NCBI GenBank assembly: GCA_002707025.1
Contig: PALG01000028.1
Coordinates: 42,030-106,029, forward strand
From: Flavobacteriaceae bacterium
GTDB lineage: Bacteria; Bacteroidota; Bacteroidia; Flavobacteriales; Flavobacteriaceae
Reading direction: 5' to 3'
Length of the DNA stretch: 64,000 bases
The first letter of the stretch is position 1, and every line of letters begins with the position of its first letter. Shown piece after piece: positions 53,150 to 62,836 of this stretch. The translations under genes and the position numbers were made by a program. The notes beneath the pieces were generated by a model. It had not been told where the DNA came from. It saw only the letters and a list, made by a program, of their open reading frames with translations, and ran no database searches.

Positions 53150-55721
53150 GAAGTTAACACAGTATCGCAACCTTATATTGGCTTTAGGGTTTGCGATTTC
53201 TTCTATTTTAGGCCTTACAGCACAACAAAAGGAGTTTGATGCAGGGAAAAGATATACCCTAAACAACATTACCGTAACCGGTACCCAAAATTTTAATGAA
53301 AATACCGTCATTGCTTTTACCGGATTGCGAAAAGGTGACCAACTATATATTCCAGGGGAAAGGTTAAGCAATGTTACCCAAAAACTTTGGGAGCAAAACC
53401 TTTTTAGTGATATTGCCTTCTACGTTACAAATATCGACGGGGACTTAGTAGACCTTGAGCTTTATATTGTAGAACTCCCTAAACTGAACGAAGTTACTGT
53501 AGAAGGGGTAAGAAAAGGGCAATCCAAAGAAATTATTAAAGATAACAACCTGAAGCCAGGAACTAAAATTACCAAGAACCTCCTTACCACCACTAAAAAT
53601 TACATTAAGGATAAGTTTAGGAAACAAGGGTTTTTCAATACCAATGTGGTCATTGCCACTACCGCTTACACAGATTCTACCGGCGCTGAAATTGCAAAGG
53701 ACATGAAGATAAAAGTTTCTAAAGGGGATCGGGTAAAGGTAAAATCCATCACTTTTGACGGCAATAATGAAATTAAAGATAGTAAGCTTCGCGGTTTTAT
53801 GAAAAATGTAAAACGTAAAAACTTTTTACGCTTTTACAAAAGATCTAAATTTACGGAAGACGGCTTTGAAGAAGATAAAGAACGAATTATTGAAAAATAC
53901 AAAGAGCGTGGCTATCGTGATGCCCAAATTGTTTCAGACACCTTAATTGTTAATGATGATAAAAATATCTCCTTGAAACTTGAGGTAAAAGAAGGTAAAA
54001 AGTATTATTTCGGTGATATTCGATTTATAGGAAATAGCGTCTATCCCAGTAATTATTTGCGTCAGTACTTAGGAATTCAAAAAGGAGACGTTTATAATGG
54101 TGTGTTGCTTCAGGAACGAATTGCAGACAATACAGAACCCGATGCGCCAGACCTTACCAACCTATATCAAAATGAAGGGTATTTATTTTCAGAAATAAAT
54201 CCAGTAGAGGTCGCCGTTCGAAATGACACCATCGATTATGAAATTCGAATCCGTGAAGGGAAAGAAGCCTACTTCGACCATGTTACGGTAGTTGGAAACG
54301 ACAAAACAAACGATCATGTTATTTATCGGGAGTTACGTACACGCCCAGGACAAAAGTACAGTAAGAGAAACGTAATAAGAACCATTAGGGAGTTAGGACA
54401 ATTAGGCTATTTTGACCCAGAACAACTTTCCCCAAATTTCAAAAATGTAGATCCCAACAACGGTACTTTGGACATGGAGTATTCTGTCGTAGAAAAAGGA
54501 TCCAGTCAAATTGAACTTCAAGGAGGTTACGGCGGTGGTGGTTTTGTGGGAACCTTAGGACTCTCTTTCAACAACTTTTCGCTAAGAAATATTTTCAACG
54601 GGGAAGCCTACAAACCCATTCCGATGGGAGATGGACAGAAATTATCCTTACGGGCGCAGGCTAGTTCCTTTTACCAAACCTATAGTCTTTCGGTAGTAGA
54701 ACCCTGGTTGGGTGGTAAAAAACCTGTTCAATTAAGTACGTCGTTTTCTCATACAATCCAATACTTATTTAATTTCCAAACCAGGGAGAGAGATAAAAAT
54801 AGGAGCTTCTTAATTACAGGAGGATCTATAGGAATTGCGCAGAGGTTAAAATGGCCCGATGACTATTTCCAATTGTCACAGTCTATTAGCTTTCAACATT
54901 ACAACCTTCAAAATTATAACACAGGTCTTTTCACCTTTGGCGATGGGTACTCAAACAACTTTGCCTATACCATTGGCTTCGGAAGAAATAGCACCGATGT
55001 AAACCCCGTTTTCCCACGTAGTGGTTCAAATTTCCTTATTTCAGCAAAATTGACCCCCCCCTATTCTGCTTTTAATAATATTGATTACCAAGGTCTGGCG
55101 GAAGAAAGAAATGAATTGGTATCGGATTTACAGCAAAATCCCGATGATGTTGATGCGCAAAATAGAATTTCTGAAATTGACCAAACCCGTTTTAACTGGC
55201 TCGAATACTACAAAGTAAAGTTTGAAGGAACCTGGTTTACCGAAATTGCCAAAGATTTGGTCCTTCGCCCTAAAGCTGAATTTGGTTTCTTGGGGGCTTA
55301 TAACAACGCTCGGGGCATCCCACCTTTCGAAAGATTCTTCTTAGGAGGAGATGGTTTGGGAGCCTTTAGCCTAGACGGAAGGGAAGTAATTCAGTTAAGA
55401 GGATACCCCAACCAAGCCCTTTCAGATAATGACGGGAATAACATTTACAATAAATTTTCGTTAGAGTTAAGATATCCTGTAACTTTGAAGCAGTTAGCCT
55501 CTATTTATGTATTGGCTTTTGCGGAAGGGGGAGCAGCCTATAACGGCTTTAGGAATTACAATCCTTTTGACCTAAAAAGATCTGCTGGAGCGGGAATTCG
55601 TATATTTATGCCTGCTTTCGGATTATTGGGGATAGATTTCGGATATGGATTCGATCCTATTCTTGGTGGCATCGACAGAAATGGGTGGGAAACCCACTTT
55701 ATTATAGGACAACAATTTTAA
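53118..55721 (+). CDS. bamA: Outer-membrane assembly factor BamA
   Basis: Core of the BAM machine that folds beta-barrels into the outer membrane. 867 aa: signal peptide (about residues 18-34, LILALGFAISSILGLTAQ), five POTRA domains (for example ITFDGNNEIKDSKLRGFM), then the surface-antigen barrel from about residue 470 ending YGFDPILGG...FIIGQQF, with the terminal Phe expected for BAM substrates. No ATG precedes the signal peptide; TTG at 53118, 32 nt inside uppS, is the likely start, so translation is coupled to uppS. Two Skp-like genes follow. Confidence 0.97.
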   Translation: MERRANNLIHKKLTQYRNLILALGFAISSILGLTAQQKEFDAGKRYTLNNITVTGTQNFNENTVIAFTGLRKGDQLYIPGERLSNVTQKLWEQNLFSDIAFYVTNIDGDLVDLELYIVELPKLNEVTVEGVRKGQSKEIIKDNNLKPGTKITKNLLTTTKNYIKDKFRKQGFFNTNVVIATTAYTDSTGAEIAKDMKIKVSKGDRVKVKSITFDGNNEIKDSKLRGFMKNVKRKNFLRFYKRSKFTEDGFEEDKERIIEKYKERGYRDAQIVSDTLIVNDDKNISLKLEVKEGKKYYFGDIRFIGNSVYPSNYLRQYLGIQKGDVYNGVLLQERIADNTEPDAPDLTNLYQNEGYLFSEINPVEVAVRNDTIDYEIRIREGKEAYFDHVTVVGNDKTNDHVIYRELRTRPGQKYSKRNVIRTIRELGQLGYFDPEQLSPNFKNVDPNNGTLDMEYSVVEKGSSQIELQGGYGGGGFVGTLGLSFNNFSLRNIFNGEAYKPIPMGDGQKLSLRAQASSFYQTYSLSVVEPWLGGKKPVQLSTSFSHTIQYLFNFQTRERDKNRSFLITGGSIGIAQRLKWPDDYFQLSQSISFQHYNLQNYNTGLFTFGDGYSNNFAYTIGFGRNSTDVNPVFPRSGSNFLISAKLTPPYSAFNNIDYQGLAEERNELVSDLQQNPDDVDAQNRISEIDQTRFNWLEYYKVKFEGTWFTEIAKDLVLRPKAEFGFLGAYNNARGIPPFERFFLGGDGLGAFSLDGREVIQLRGYPNQALSDNDGNNIYNKFSLELRYPVTLKQLASIYVLAFAEGGAAYNGFRNYNPFDLKRSAGAGIRIFMPAFGLLGIDFGYGFDPILGGIDRNGWETHFIIGQQF

Positions 55722-55758
55722 TTTGGCACGATATTTTCTAAGTAACAACCAGAAAAGT

Positions 55759-56583
55759 ATGAAAACGATCAAAATACTATTTACCATTGCAGCCTTAACC
55801 TTAGTGTTTTCGGTACAAGCCCAAAGAGGTGCCCGAATTGGTTATATTGATATGGAATACATTCTTGAGAGTGTTCCTGAATATCAAGAAGCTTCTACCC
55901 AATTGGAAGGAAAGGTTCAAAAATGGAAAAAAGACCTTGAAAAAAAGCAAAAGGAAATTGACCAAATGAAGCTCAATTTAAGCAATGAAAGGGTCTTGTT
56001 AACGAAAGAATTAATCGAGGAACGGGAAGAGGAAATAAAAATCCTTGAGGATGAAATGTTGAAATACCAACAAGACCGTTTTGGGCCTAATGGTGATCTG
56101 TACATTCAGAGAAGGCAATTGGTACAACCCATCCAAGATCAAGTTTTCAATATTGTTCAGGAAATATCTGAAGCTAAAAAATACGACTTTGTTTTTGATA
56201 AATCTGCAGATGTCGTCATGCTATTTGCTGCCAAAAGAAATGATATAAGCGATTTGGTCTTACGAAGAATCAATAGAGCTGCCAAGCGGGAAGAAGCCCT
56301 AAATAAAAGGGAAGAAAAACAAATTGAAGCCGAAGAAGCGCTTTCTGGGGAACAACAAGATGTGCTATCGGAAAGAGAGAAAGCCCTCGAAGACAAAAAG
56401 AAAGCCCGGGAGGAAATGATGGAAGAACGAAGAAGAATCCGTGATTCTATTAGGGATGCCCGAAAAGCCGAATTTGAAAGAAGAAGGGATTCTTTACTTA
56501 AGGTAAGAGAACAAAACCGAACCGGAGGTGGCCCTCCATCAGAAGGAGAAGGAGAAGAGAATAATGAGGGCGGAGAGAATTAA
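55759..56583 (+). CDS. OmpH/Skp-family periplasmic chaperone, long form
   Basis: A 274-residue Skp-like protein. Signal peptide MKTIKILFTIAALTLVFSVQA is followed by RGARIGYIDMEYILESVPEYQ (standard OmpH start), a long coiled coil, and a C-terminal extension rich in Glu, Arg and Lys (EEMMEERRRIRDSIRDARK) ending in acidic EGEGEENNEGGEN. Skp holds unfolded outer-membrane proteins for BamA. ATG at 55759 preferred; the 12 codons before it are not signal-like. Confidence 0.92.
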   Translation: MKTIKILFTIAALTLVFSVQAQRGARIGYIDMEYILESVPEYQEASTQLEGKVQKWKKDLEKKQKEIDQMKLNLSNERVLLTKELIEEREEEIKILEDEMLKYQQDRFGPNGDLYIQRRQLVQPIQDQVFNIVQEISEAKKYDFVFDKSADVVMLFAAKRNDISDLVLRRINRAAKREEALNKREEKQIEAEEALSGEQQDVLSEREKALEDKKKAREEMMEERRRIRDSIRDARKAEFERRRDSLLKVREQNRTGGGPPSEGEGEENNEGGEN

Positions 56584-56633
56584 ATGTAACTAAAAATAAA
56601 TCTATAAACACTTTTTAATTAATACGTAGTAAA

Positions 56634-57143
56634 ATGAAAAAAATCAATGTACTATTTTTAGCGGTTGTACTTTTTGTAGGAGCCACTAGCTTTATAAACG
56701 CACAATCCAAGGTTGCTCACATCAACACTCAGGATTTAATTGAAGCCATGCCCGAAATGAAAGCCGCACAAGGACAGTTAGAAAAGCTTCAGAAAACCTA
56801 TGATACTGAAATTAAAGCCATGTCGAAAGAACTTCAGGCGAAAATTACCCAGTACGATTCTGAAGCAGCCAATAAAACAGAGCAGGAAAACCAGAAAAGA
56901 ATGGAAGAAGTTCAAGGAATGCAAAGTAACATTGGTGCTTACAGACAACAAGCCGTTCAGGATCTTCAGAAAAAAGAGGTTGATTTGTTTCAGCCCATCT
57001 TGGACAAGGCAAAAAGTGCTATTCAAAAAGTAGCCAGAGCACAAGGCTTTCAATATGTATTGGACTCCTCTCAAGGTAGCGGGGTAATCCTTTCCGACGG
57101 AAAAGACCTTCTTGCAGACGTAAAAAAGGAATTGGGAATTTAA
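56634..57143 (+). CDS. OmpH/Skp-family periplasmic chaperone, short form
   Basis: A 169-residue Skp-like protein: signal peptide (MKKINVLFLAVVLFVGATSFINA), then SKVAHINTQDLIEAMPEMK, a coiled-coil tentacle (EKLQKTYDTEIKAMSKEL) and a beta-rich end YVLDSSQGSGVILSD. It follows the long paralogue by 50 bp. Tandem Skp genes are normal after bamA in this group. A terminator in 57170-57203 follows. Confidence 0.94.
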   Translation: MKKINVLFLAVVLFVGATSFINAQSKVAHINTQDLIEAMPEMKAAQGQLEKLQKTYDTEIKAMSKELQAKITQYDSEAANKTEQENQKRMEEVQGMQSNIGAYRQQAVQDLQKKEVDLFQPILDKAKSAIQKVARAQGFQYVLDSSQGSGVILSDGKDLLADVKKELGI

Positions 57144-57169
57144 ACACCCTACTTTCTAAAATAATTTTA

Positions 57170-57203
57170 AAAACTGCCCATGAATTCACGGGCAGTTTTT
57201 ATT
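57170..57203 (+). terminator. Terminator after the skp genes
   Basis: Arms AAAACTGCCC (57170-57179) and GGGCAGTTTT (57190-57199) with an inner TGAATTCA palindrome as loop, then Ts. An in-frame ATG at 57180 lies in the loop and is not the murI start. Confidence 0.8.
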
Positions 57204-57206
57204 TTT

Positions 57207-58004
57207 ATGGAAATGCATTCAAAACAACCTATCGGCATATTCGACTCTGGTGTGGGCGGCACTTCCATTTGGAAAGAAATCCATGAGCTTCTTCCCTACG
57301 AGGATACTTTATATTTAGCAGACAGTAAAAACGCTCCGTACGGAAATAAAAGTCGGGAAGAGATTATCTCTTTAAGCATTAAGAATACCGAGTTCTTATT
57401 AGAGCAAAACAGTAAAATTATTGTCGTTGCCTGTAATACAGCTACCACTAATGCCATAAAAGTATTACGGGAAAACTACGATGTTCCGTTTATAGGCATA
57501 GAGCCCGCCATTAAACCCGCAGCGTTACAAACCAAAACCAAAAGTATTGGAATCCTCGCAACCCGCGGAACGCTAAGCAGTGAGCTTTTCTCTAAAACCT
57601 CTGAAGCCTTTACAAAAGATATTAGCGTAATGGAAGTAGTGGGTGAAGGGTTGGTTCCCTTAATTGAAAAAGGAGCGCTAGAAAGCGAGGAAATGCTTCA
57701 ATTGTTAACAAAATATACGGCTCCAATGGTCGCTAGCGAAATAGACTATTTGGTGCTAGGCTGCAGTCACTATCCGTACCTTATACCCACCCTTAAAAAA
57801 ATACTTCCGAAGGAAGTAAAAATAATCGATTCTGGAGAAGCCGTCGCGAAACAAACCAAAGCTATTTTGGATGAAAATGATTTATTGGTTAAAGAATCAA
57901 GGCCACCAAAACTTCAGTTTTATACCAATGCTTCAAAAAGAACCCTAGGGCTACTATTAAGTGAGTATTCCAAGAAAATTTTAATAGCGGAAAAACCGTT
58001 TTAG
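57207..58004 (+). CDS. murI: Glutamate racemase
   Basis: Makes D-glutamate for peptidoglycan. 265 aa with catalytic cysteines in VVACNTATTNA and LGCSHYP, and the GIFDSGVGGTS start. Start set at ATG 57207 (MEMHSKQPIGIF), immediately downstream of the terminator; ATG 57213 is an equal alternative. Its stop shares the last four bases with the gamma carbonic anhydrase gene on the other strand. Confidence 0.96.
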   Translation: MEMHSKQPIGIFDSGVGGTSIWKEIHELLPYEDTLYLADSKNAPYGNKSREEIISLSIKNTEFLLEQNSKIIVVACNTATTNAIKVLRENYDVPFIGIEPAIKPAALQTKTKSIGILATRGTLSSELFSKTSEAFTKDISVMEVVGEGLVPLIEKGALESEEMLQLLTKYTAPMVASEIDYLVLGCSHYPYLIPTLKKILPKEVKIIDSGEAVAKQTKAILDENDLLVKESRPPKLQFYTNASKRTLGLLLSEYSKKILIAEKPF

Positions 58005-58516
58005 TCTTCCTGAAACCAACTGGCATACGTAATATAATTAGTGGCTATGCGGTTAATCTCGCCATGAATTAATTCTTCACTAATGTCTTTTACTTTTTTT
58101 GCGGGAATTCCTGCATAAATACTCCCTGCCTCTACGTGGGTGTTTTTGGTTACGACTGCACCGGCAGCAATAATACTATTGCTTTCCACCACGCAATCGT
58201 CCATAATTATACTGCCCATACCTATAAGCACATGATCCTTTATAGTACATCCATGTACTATAGCGTTATGCCCAATAGAAACATTGTTCCCAATGGTAGT
58301 AGGTGATGCTTGATAGGTGGCATGAATTACAGCGCCGTCCTGTACATTCACCTTATCCCCCATCTTAATGTAATGAACATCTCCGCGAATTACCGCATTG
58401 AACCAAACACTACAGTCGTTTCCCATTGTCACCTCTCCCACTACAGTGGCATTTTCAGCAATAAAACAATTGTCTGGTATTTGTGGATGCTTTCCGTTTA
58501 CAGGTTTAATAATCAT
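58001..58516 (-). CDS. Gamma carbonic anhydrase-family hexapeptide protein
   Basis: A 171-residue left-handed beta-helix trimer-type protein. The metal-binding histidines of the family are recognised at VIHATY, SIGHNAIVHG, in the usual order. Typical repeats include VWFNAVIRGDVHYIKMGDKVNVQDG. Metal-dependent CO2 hydration is the family activity, but many bacterial members are inactive or of unknown function. Overlaps murI tail-to-tail and lies 5 bp after the LytTR regulator gene on its own strand. Confidence 0.9.
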   Translation of the reverse strand: MIIKPVNGKHPQIPDNCFIAENATVVGEVTMGNDCSVWFNAVIRGDVHYIKMGDKVNVQDGAVIHATYQASPTTIGNNVSIGHNAIVHGCTIKDHVLIGMGSIIMDDCVVESNSIIAAGAVVTKNTHVEAGSIYAGIPAKKVKDISEELIHGEINRIATNYITYASWFQED

Positions 58517-58521
58517 ATCGT

Positions 58522-59253
58522 TTAATTAAAATAGGCTAATAAGTCTTTTTTCTTGGAAGGGCTTACCATAATTTCCTTTCCATTTTCCAAAACGACACTC
58601 CCCCCCTTTCCTTTACGGTATTCCACTATGTGGCCTACATTTACCAAATAAGATTTATGAACTCGCGCAAAACCATTTTCAGTGAGCATTTCCTCAAAAT
58701 ACTTTAAGGTTTTACTGACTAATTTTTTCTTATCCTTCAGAAAAATTTGAGTGTAATTATCATCTGCTTGACAATACAAGATATCCTTTATTTGCAATAC
58801 TTCAAATCCGTTTTGAAGCGGAATGGTAATTTTTCCATCCACAAATTGCTGTTTAGGCTTAAGCACGGCGTTCTGCAAACTATTTTCCTTCTCTTTAATT
58901 TCAGCAACGTAATCAACCGCATCAATCAATTTGTCAATATCAATAGGCTTTAAAAGGTAATAAGAAGCATGCGCATTTAAGGCATCGATGGCATAGTGGT
59001 CATACGCTGTCACAAAAACAGTCTCAAAAGTACGATCCCCTACTTTGTCCAAAAGATCGAAAGCATTACCATAAGGCATCTCTACGTCCAAAAACACCAA
59101 ATCCAATTCGTGATTCCGAATTAGCACCAAAGCTTCCTCAACATTGGCAGCTTCCCCCATTAACTGTACTTTGGGACAATACTTGGAAAGGTAGTTTTTC
59201 AAAATTTCCCTACTGGTTTCTTCGTCTTCAACTACAATGGCTCGTAAATTCAT
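58522..59253 (-). CDS. LytTR-family response regulator
   Basis: A 243-residue regulator: receiver domain with phospho-acceptor Asp56 in LVFLDVEMPYG, and a C-terminal LytTR DNA-binding domain (residues about 140-240, ILYCQADDNYTQIFL, HKSYLVNVGHIVEYRKG). The gene starts where the histidine kinase gene stops, with no gap, and both lie on the reverse strand, so they form a two-component system. Targets are unknown. Confidence 0.95.
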   Translation of the reverse strand: MNLRAIVVEDEETSREILKNYLSKYCPKVQLMGEAANVEEALVLIRNHELDLVFLDVEMPYGNAFDLLDKVGDRTFETVFVTAYDHYAIDALNAHASYYLLKPIDIDKLIDAVDYVAEIKEKENSLQNAVLKPKQQFVDGKITIPLQNGFEVLQIKDILYCQADDNYTQIFLKDKKKLVSKTLKYFEEMLTENGFARVHKSYLVNVGHIVEYRKGKGGSVVLENGKEIMVSPSKKKDLLAYFN

Positions 59254-61458
59254 TTAGTCTTTTTTTAAGGTGAGTTTTACTAAGGTCCCTTCTTGGTTTT
59301 CAAAAACATCTTCTACCCTAACATCTACTTTATCTTGATACATTTCGTTAAGAATAGCAATACGCTTTTTGATATTTCCCATCCCTTTCGATTTTTGTTT
59401 TTTCTGATGTTCGGTTTTCAGTGCTTTCGATTTCTCCCTTCCAATTCCGTCATCTTCTATCGTAATCAATACGGTTTCTTCATTAAACTTATTGAAGTGA
59501 ATTTTCAACATTCCCTTTTCTTCCTTATACCGAAGTCCATGCCAAACTGCATTTTCCACATACGGCTGAAGCAGCATGGGTGGGATGACAAAATCTTCCA
59601 CGTTAATTGAAGGGTCTACCTTAATTTCATAGTCAAACTTGTCCTGAAACCTAAAGTGTTCCAGTTTGGTGTACAGTTCAAGCAATTCAATTTCTTTAGA
59701 AAGTGGAATAAAGTCTTCTTCACTATTTTCCAAAACGGAACGCATTAATTGGGAAAATTCACTCAAATACTTATTCGCAGCGCGCTCGTCACTTCGAGCA
59801 ATAAAACTGTTAACGGAATTTAACGCATTAAAAATGAAATGGGGATTCATCTGTGTACGCAAGCTTTTTAAGGCCAGTAAATTATTGGCATACTGTTGCT
59901 GTCGTGCAGTTTTCCGCTGGGTATATGCCGTAAAAAGCAACAGCAATGCAATTACCACCAAAGAAGCTATGATCCATTTTTGAATGGTGTTATTCTTTTG
60001 AATAAGCTCTTGATTCTCAAATGCCAATTGATAGCGACTTTCCTTAAGCTTACGTTCGTTTTCAAGACTGGTAATTCGGTTTTGCTTAAGTGCAATTTCT
60101 TTACTGAAACGAGCTGCCTGTGACAACTCTTGCTCTTTTTTTATGTACAGCTCGTCTACTACTTCTACATATCGCTCATAGCTTTCTGCTGCTTTTCCAT
60201 AATCCCCTATATCCCGGTATATTTCTGAAAGTTTACGGGTTGCATCCTTTTCCACAACCAAATCTTCTTTTTCATCGGCCTCTTCAATACTTTTCTTTAA
60301 AAAAGGGATGGCTTCTTCGTATTTATTTTGAAGGACGTAAGCATTTGCAATTTTATAATTCTGTCGCTGTGGGGTTAGTGTATTCTCAGTAAGAATTCCC
60401 TTTTTTTCAGGCATTTCGTCATCTAACGACTGAATTTCATCTAAAGCTTCTTGGCGTAATTCAATTTCCTTCTCAAAATCCTGTGTCTGGTTGTAAAAAT
60501 CGGCCACCTTACTTTTTTCTTCGGCAGCTCTCTTTTTATTTTCGCCTTTGGAAAGGGTTAAAGAATTATCAAAATAATTTTGTGCTTCTTCAATAGCCCC
60601 TCCTTGTGCATAAGCCTGCCCAATTTTAGAGTTTAAATCTGTTACTTTTGGAGAAATTTTTCGCTGCTTCGCTATATCCAATCCTTTTTGGTAATTAAAA
60701 ACGCTTTTTACCGCATCATTAATAAGCTTGTAATTATCTCCTAAACCTTCATAAACTTCCACTTGTTGATAAGCAGTCAGTTTTTCATTCAAAAGCTTTT
60801 TAAATACCGAAATGCTTTCTTGATAATTCCCGTTTTGCATATACGCTTTTGCTAGCTTTATACGGGTATCCAACTCAGACTTAAAGGCAATACTTTCTTT
60901 ATAGTTGGAAATAGCCAAGTCGGGTAATTGCCAATACAAATTGATATCCCCAAGGGTTTCATATGCTAAAGCATTTTCATGTGAAGTAGCCGATTTCCCA
61001 GATACATTTTCAAAAGCTTGAGTAACATACTCAATACTTTTCTGTGCATCCTTTTTTAAATAAGCCTTTGCCGAATCTATATAAACCTGAAAATAATTTT
61101 GATAATTAGTTTTTCGGGAAGTAGTAATCTTCTCGCTTTCAGTCTCTACATTCTCCACCTTCACAATCACTTCTTCTTGATTCTTGATTGTGTAATAAAC
61201 TGTTTTAAACTCATCGCTCCTAACTACAAGTTCATCTCCAATACTCGCTTCTATTTGAAATTCGCCAGAAAGATTTGTGGCAGTATATCCTTTTCCAGAA
61301 ATTTCAATATTGACTCTTGCAATAGGCATATAGCTCTCAGAATTTATTACTTTACCTTTTAATACAAAGGTTTTCTGTCCTGAAGGAGAGTTCTGGGAGA
61401 AGCCTACACTTTTAATAGACAACAGGAAAAAGAAAAATATAAATAGATAGTACTTCAT
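59254..61458 (-). CDS. LytS/YehU-type histidine kinase with carboxypeptidase-regulatory-like and TPR sensor
   Basis: A 734-residue sensor. Signal peptide, then a carboxypeptidase-D regulatory-like domain (about 30-105, GKVINSESYMPIARVNIEISG), then TPR-like repeats (about 120-450) in the periplasm, one membrane helix (IIASLVVIALLLLFTAYT), and the cytoplasmic kinase with His540 in MNPHFIFNALNSVN. The ATPase has VENAVWHGLRYK and DDGIGREKSKAL. It pairs with the downstream LytTR regulator. The double sensor domain suggests envelope or polymer sensing; ligand unknown. Confidence 0.93.
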   Translation of the reverse strand: MKYYLFIFFFFLLSIKSVGFSQNSPSGQKTFVLKGKVINSESYMPIARVNIEISGKGYTATNLSGEFQIEASIGDELVVRSDEFKTVYYTIKNQEEVIVKVENVETESEKITTSRKTNYQNYFQVYIDSAKAYLKKDAQKSIEYVTQAFENVSGKSATSHENALAYETLGDINLYWQLPDLAISNYKESIAFKSELDTRIKLAKAYMQNGNYQESISVFKKLLNEKLTAYQQVEVYEGLGDNYKLINDAVKSVFNYQKGLDIAKQRKISPKVTDLNSKIGQAYAQGGAIEEAQNYFDNSLTLSKGENKKRAAEEKSKVADFYNQTQDFEKEIELRQEALDEIQSLDDEMPEKKGILTENTLTPQRQNYKIANAYVLQNKYEEAIPFLKKSIEEADEKEDLVVEKDATRKLSEIYRDIGDYGKAAESYERYVEVVDELYIKKEQELSQAARFSKEIALKQNRITSLENERKLKESRYQLAFENQELIQKNNTIQKWIIASLVVIALLLLFTAYTQRKTARQQQYANNLLALKSLRTQMNPHFIFNALNSVNSFIARSDERAANKYLSEFSQLMRSVLENSEEDFIPLSKEIELLELYTKLEHFRFQDKFDYEIKVDPSINVEDFVIPPMLLQPYVENAVWHGLRYKEEKGMLKIHFNKFNEETVLITIEDDGIGREKSKALKTEHQKKQKSKGMGNIKKRIAILNEMYQDKVDVRVEDVFENQEGTLVKLTLKKD

Positions 61459-61661
61459 AGTATTTCAATAATGTAAACATACATACTTTGCCCGTAAAGA
61501 AAAAACAGCTTTTATCCCTAAGCCTGTATTTTAAGAGGCAAATAACCCATTTCCCTAATAAAAACGTCCCTGTCACTCATCAGGAATAGAAACACCCTCA
61601 TTGGAGCTTTTTTTTAAATTTTCTCTACAGTACGTTTACTAAAATTTATAAACAAACTGTT

Positions 61662-62810
61662 ATGAAATCTCTGCAAACCATTAGTCTAATTGTATTTTTA
61701 GTAGGCTTTCTTGCCTGTAAAGCAGATACTAGAAAACCTGTTTTCTTACAAGAAGAAGATAAGAATCCTGCAATCTCAAAAACCAGTATCAAAGTAGCCC
61801 TGCTTTTGGATACCAGCAATAGCATGGATGGCTTGATAGACCAAGCTAAAGCACAGCTTTGGGAAATCGTAAATGAACTCTCTTATGCAAAATGCAAACA
61901 CGAGCAACCCAACTTAAAAATTGCCCTGTATGAATATGGAAATGATAACCTAAGCGAAAAAAATGGTTATATAAGAAAAGTCCTAGGTTTTACAGAAGAC
62001 TTAGATGATGTTTCCAAAGAATTATTCTCCTTAACAACCAAAGGAGGAAGTGAATATTGTGGTACGGTAATCAAAGCTTCCTTGGATCAACTAGATTGGG
62101 GAAACAATGCCGATGACCTAAAATTAATTTTCATTGCTGGCAACGAACCTTTTACCCAAGGAAAAATAGACTACAGAGATGCTGCTAACGTAGCGAAAGA
62201 AAAAAGCATTGTAGTAAACACCATATTTTGTGGAGACTACAAACATGGAGAAGATACTTCTTGGAAAGAGGGAGCTATTTTAACCTATGGAGATTACATG
62301 GCTATTAATCACAACCAACAAACCGTACATGTTCCATCTCCTTATGATGATACGATTTTACAACTTAATATTAAACTGAATAAAACTTATATTCCATATG
62401 GTAGATATGGTAAAGAGAAAGTAGCGGAGCAAGAAGCTCAAGACGATAATGCCGCAGGTTACAGTAAATCAAATGCTGTAAGTAGAACTGTTTCCAAAAG
62501 CTCTCACTTTTACAAGAATAGTTCTTGGGATCTTGTTGATGCTGAAAAAGAAGAAAACTTTAATTATTCGACACTCAAAAAGGAGCAGCTTCCTCAAAAT
62601 CTACAAGGAAAAACCATTGAAGAAATAAAAGCTTATGTTAAATCACAACGTAAGAAACGAGAGGTTATTCAAAAAGAAATAGATGACCTTAATAAAAAAC
62701 GCAAGGATTATATTTCCAACCATAAAAAGGAAAATACAAATGGCCTTGAGAATGCAATGATCGAAGCCATTAAAAACCAAGCAAAGAAAAAAGACTATAC
62801 TTGGGAATAA
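61662..62810 (+). CDS. VWA-domain lipoprotein
   Basis: A 382-residue predicted lipoprotein (FLAC, Cys19). The von Willebrand factor A domain has a full MIDAS motif D50-T-S52-N-S54 (LLLDTSNSMDG), a conserved threonine in the LTTKGGSEYCG loop and an FIAGNEPF strand. A long charged coiled-coil tail (KSQRKKREVIQKEIDDLNKKRKDY) follows. VWA proteins with a MIDAS bind metals and partner proteins. No recognised system is adjacent; ends before a strong terminator. Function unknown. Confidence 0.85.
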   Translation: MKSLQTISLIVFLVGFLACKADTRKPVFLQEEDKNPAISKTSIKVALLLDTSNSMDGLIDQAKAQLWEIVNELSYAKCKHEQPNLKIALYEYGNDNLSEKNGYIRKVLGFTEDLDDVSKELFSLTTKGGSEYCGTVIKASLDQLDWGNNADDLKLIFIAGNEPFTQGKIDYRDAANVAKEKSIVVNTIFCGDYKHGEDTSWKEGAILTYGDYMAINHNQQTVHVPSPYDDTILQLNIKLNKTYIPYGRYGKEKVAEQEAQDDNAAGYSKSNAVSRTVSKSSHFYKNSSWDLVDAEKEENFNYSTLKKEQLPQNLQGKTIEEIKAYVKSQRKKREVIQKEIDDLNKKRKDYISNHKKENTNGLENAMIEAIKNQAKKKDYTWE

Positions 62811-62836
62811 AAAAAGCCCCAATTGGGGCTTTTTTT
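62811..62836. terminator. Bidirectional terminator between VWA gene and porP
   Basis: AAAAGCCCCAA / TTGGGGCTTTT palindrome centred at 62822/62823 with flanking A and T tracts, between convergent stops. Confidence 0.88.

Noticed and set aside
57180..57206. murI start at ATG 57180
   Set aside because: The codon lies in the loop of the skp terminator; the family N-terminus begins at 57207 or 57213.
58001..58516. Hexapeptide protein as an acetyltransferase
   Set aside because: The histidine triad and length match gamma carbonic anhydrase-type proteins, not the acetyltransferases.
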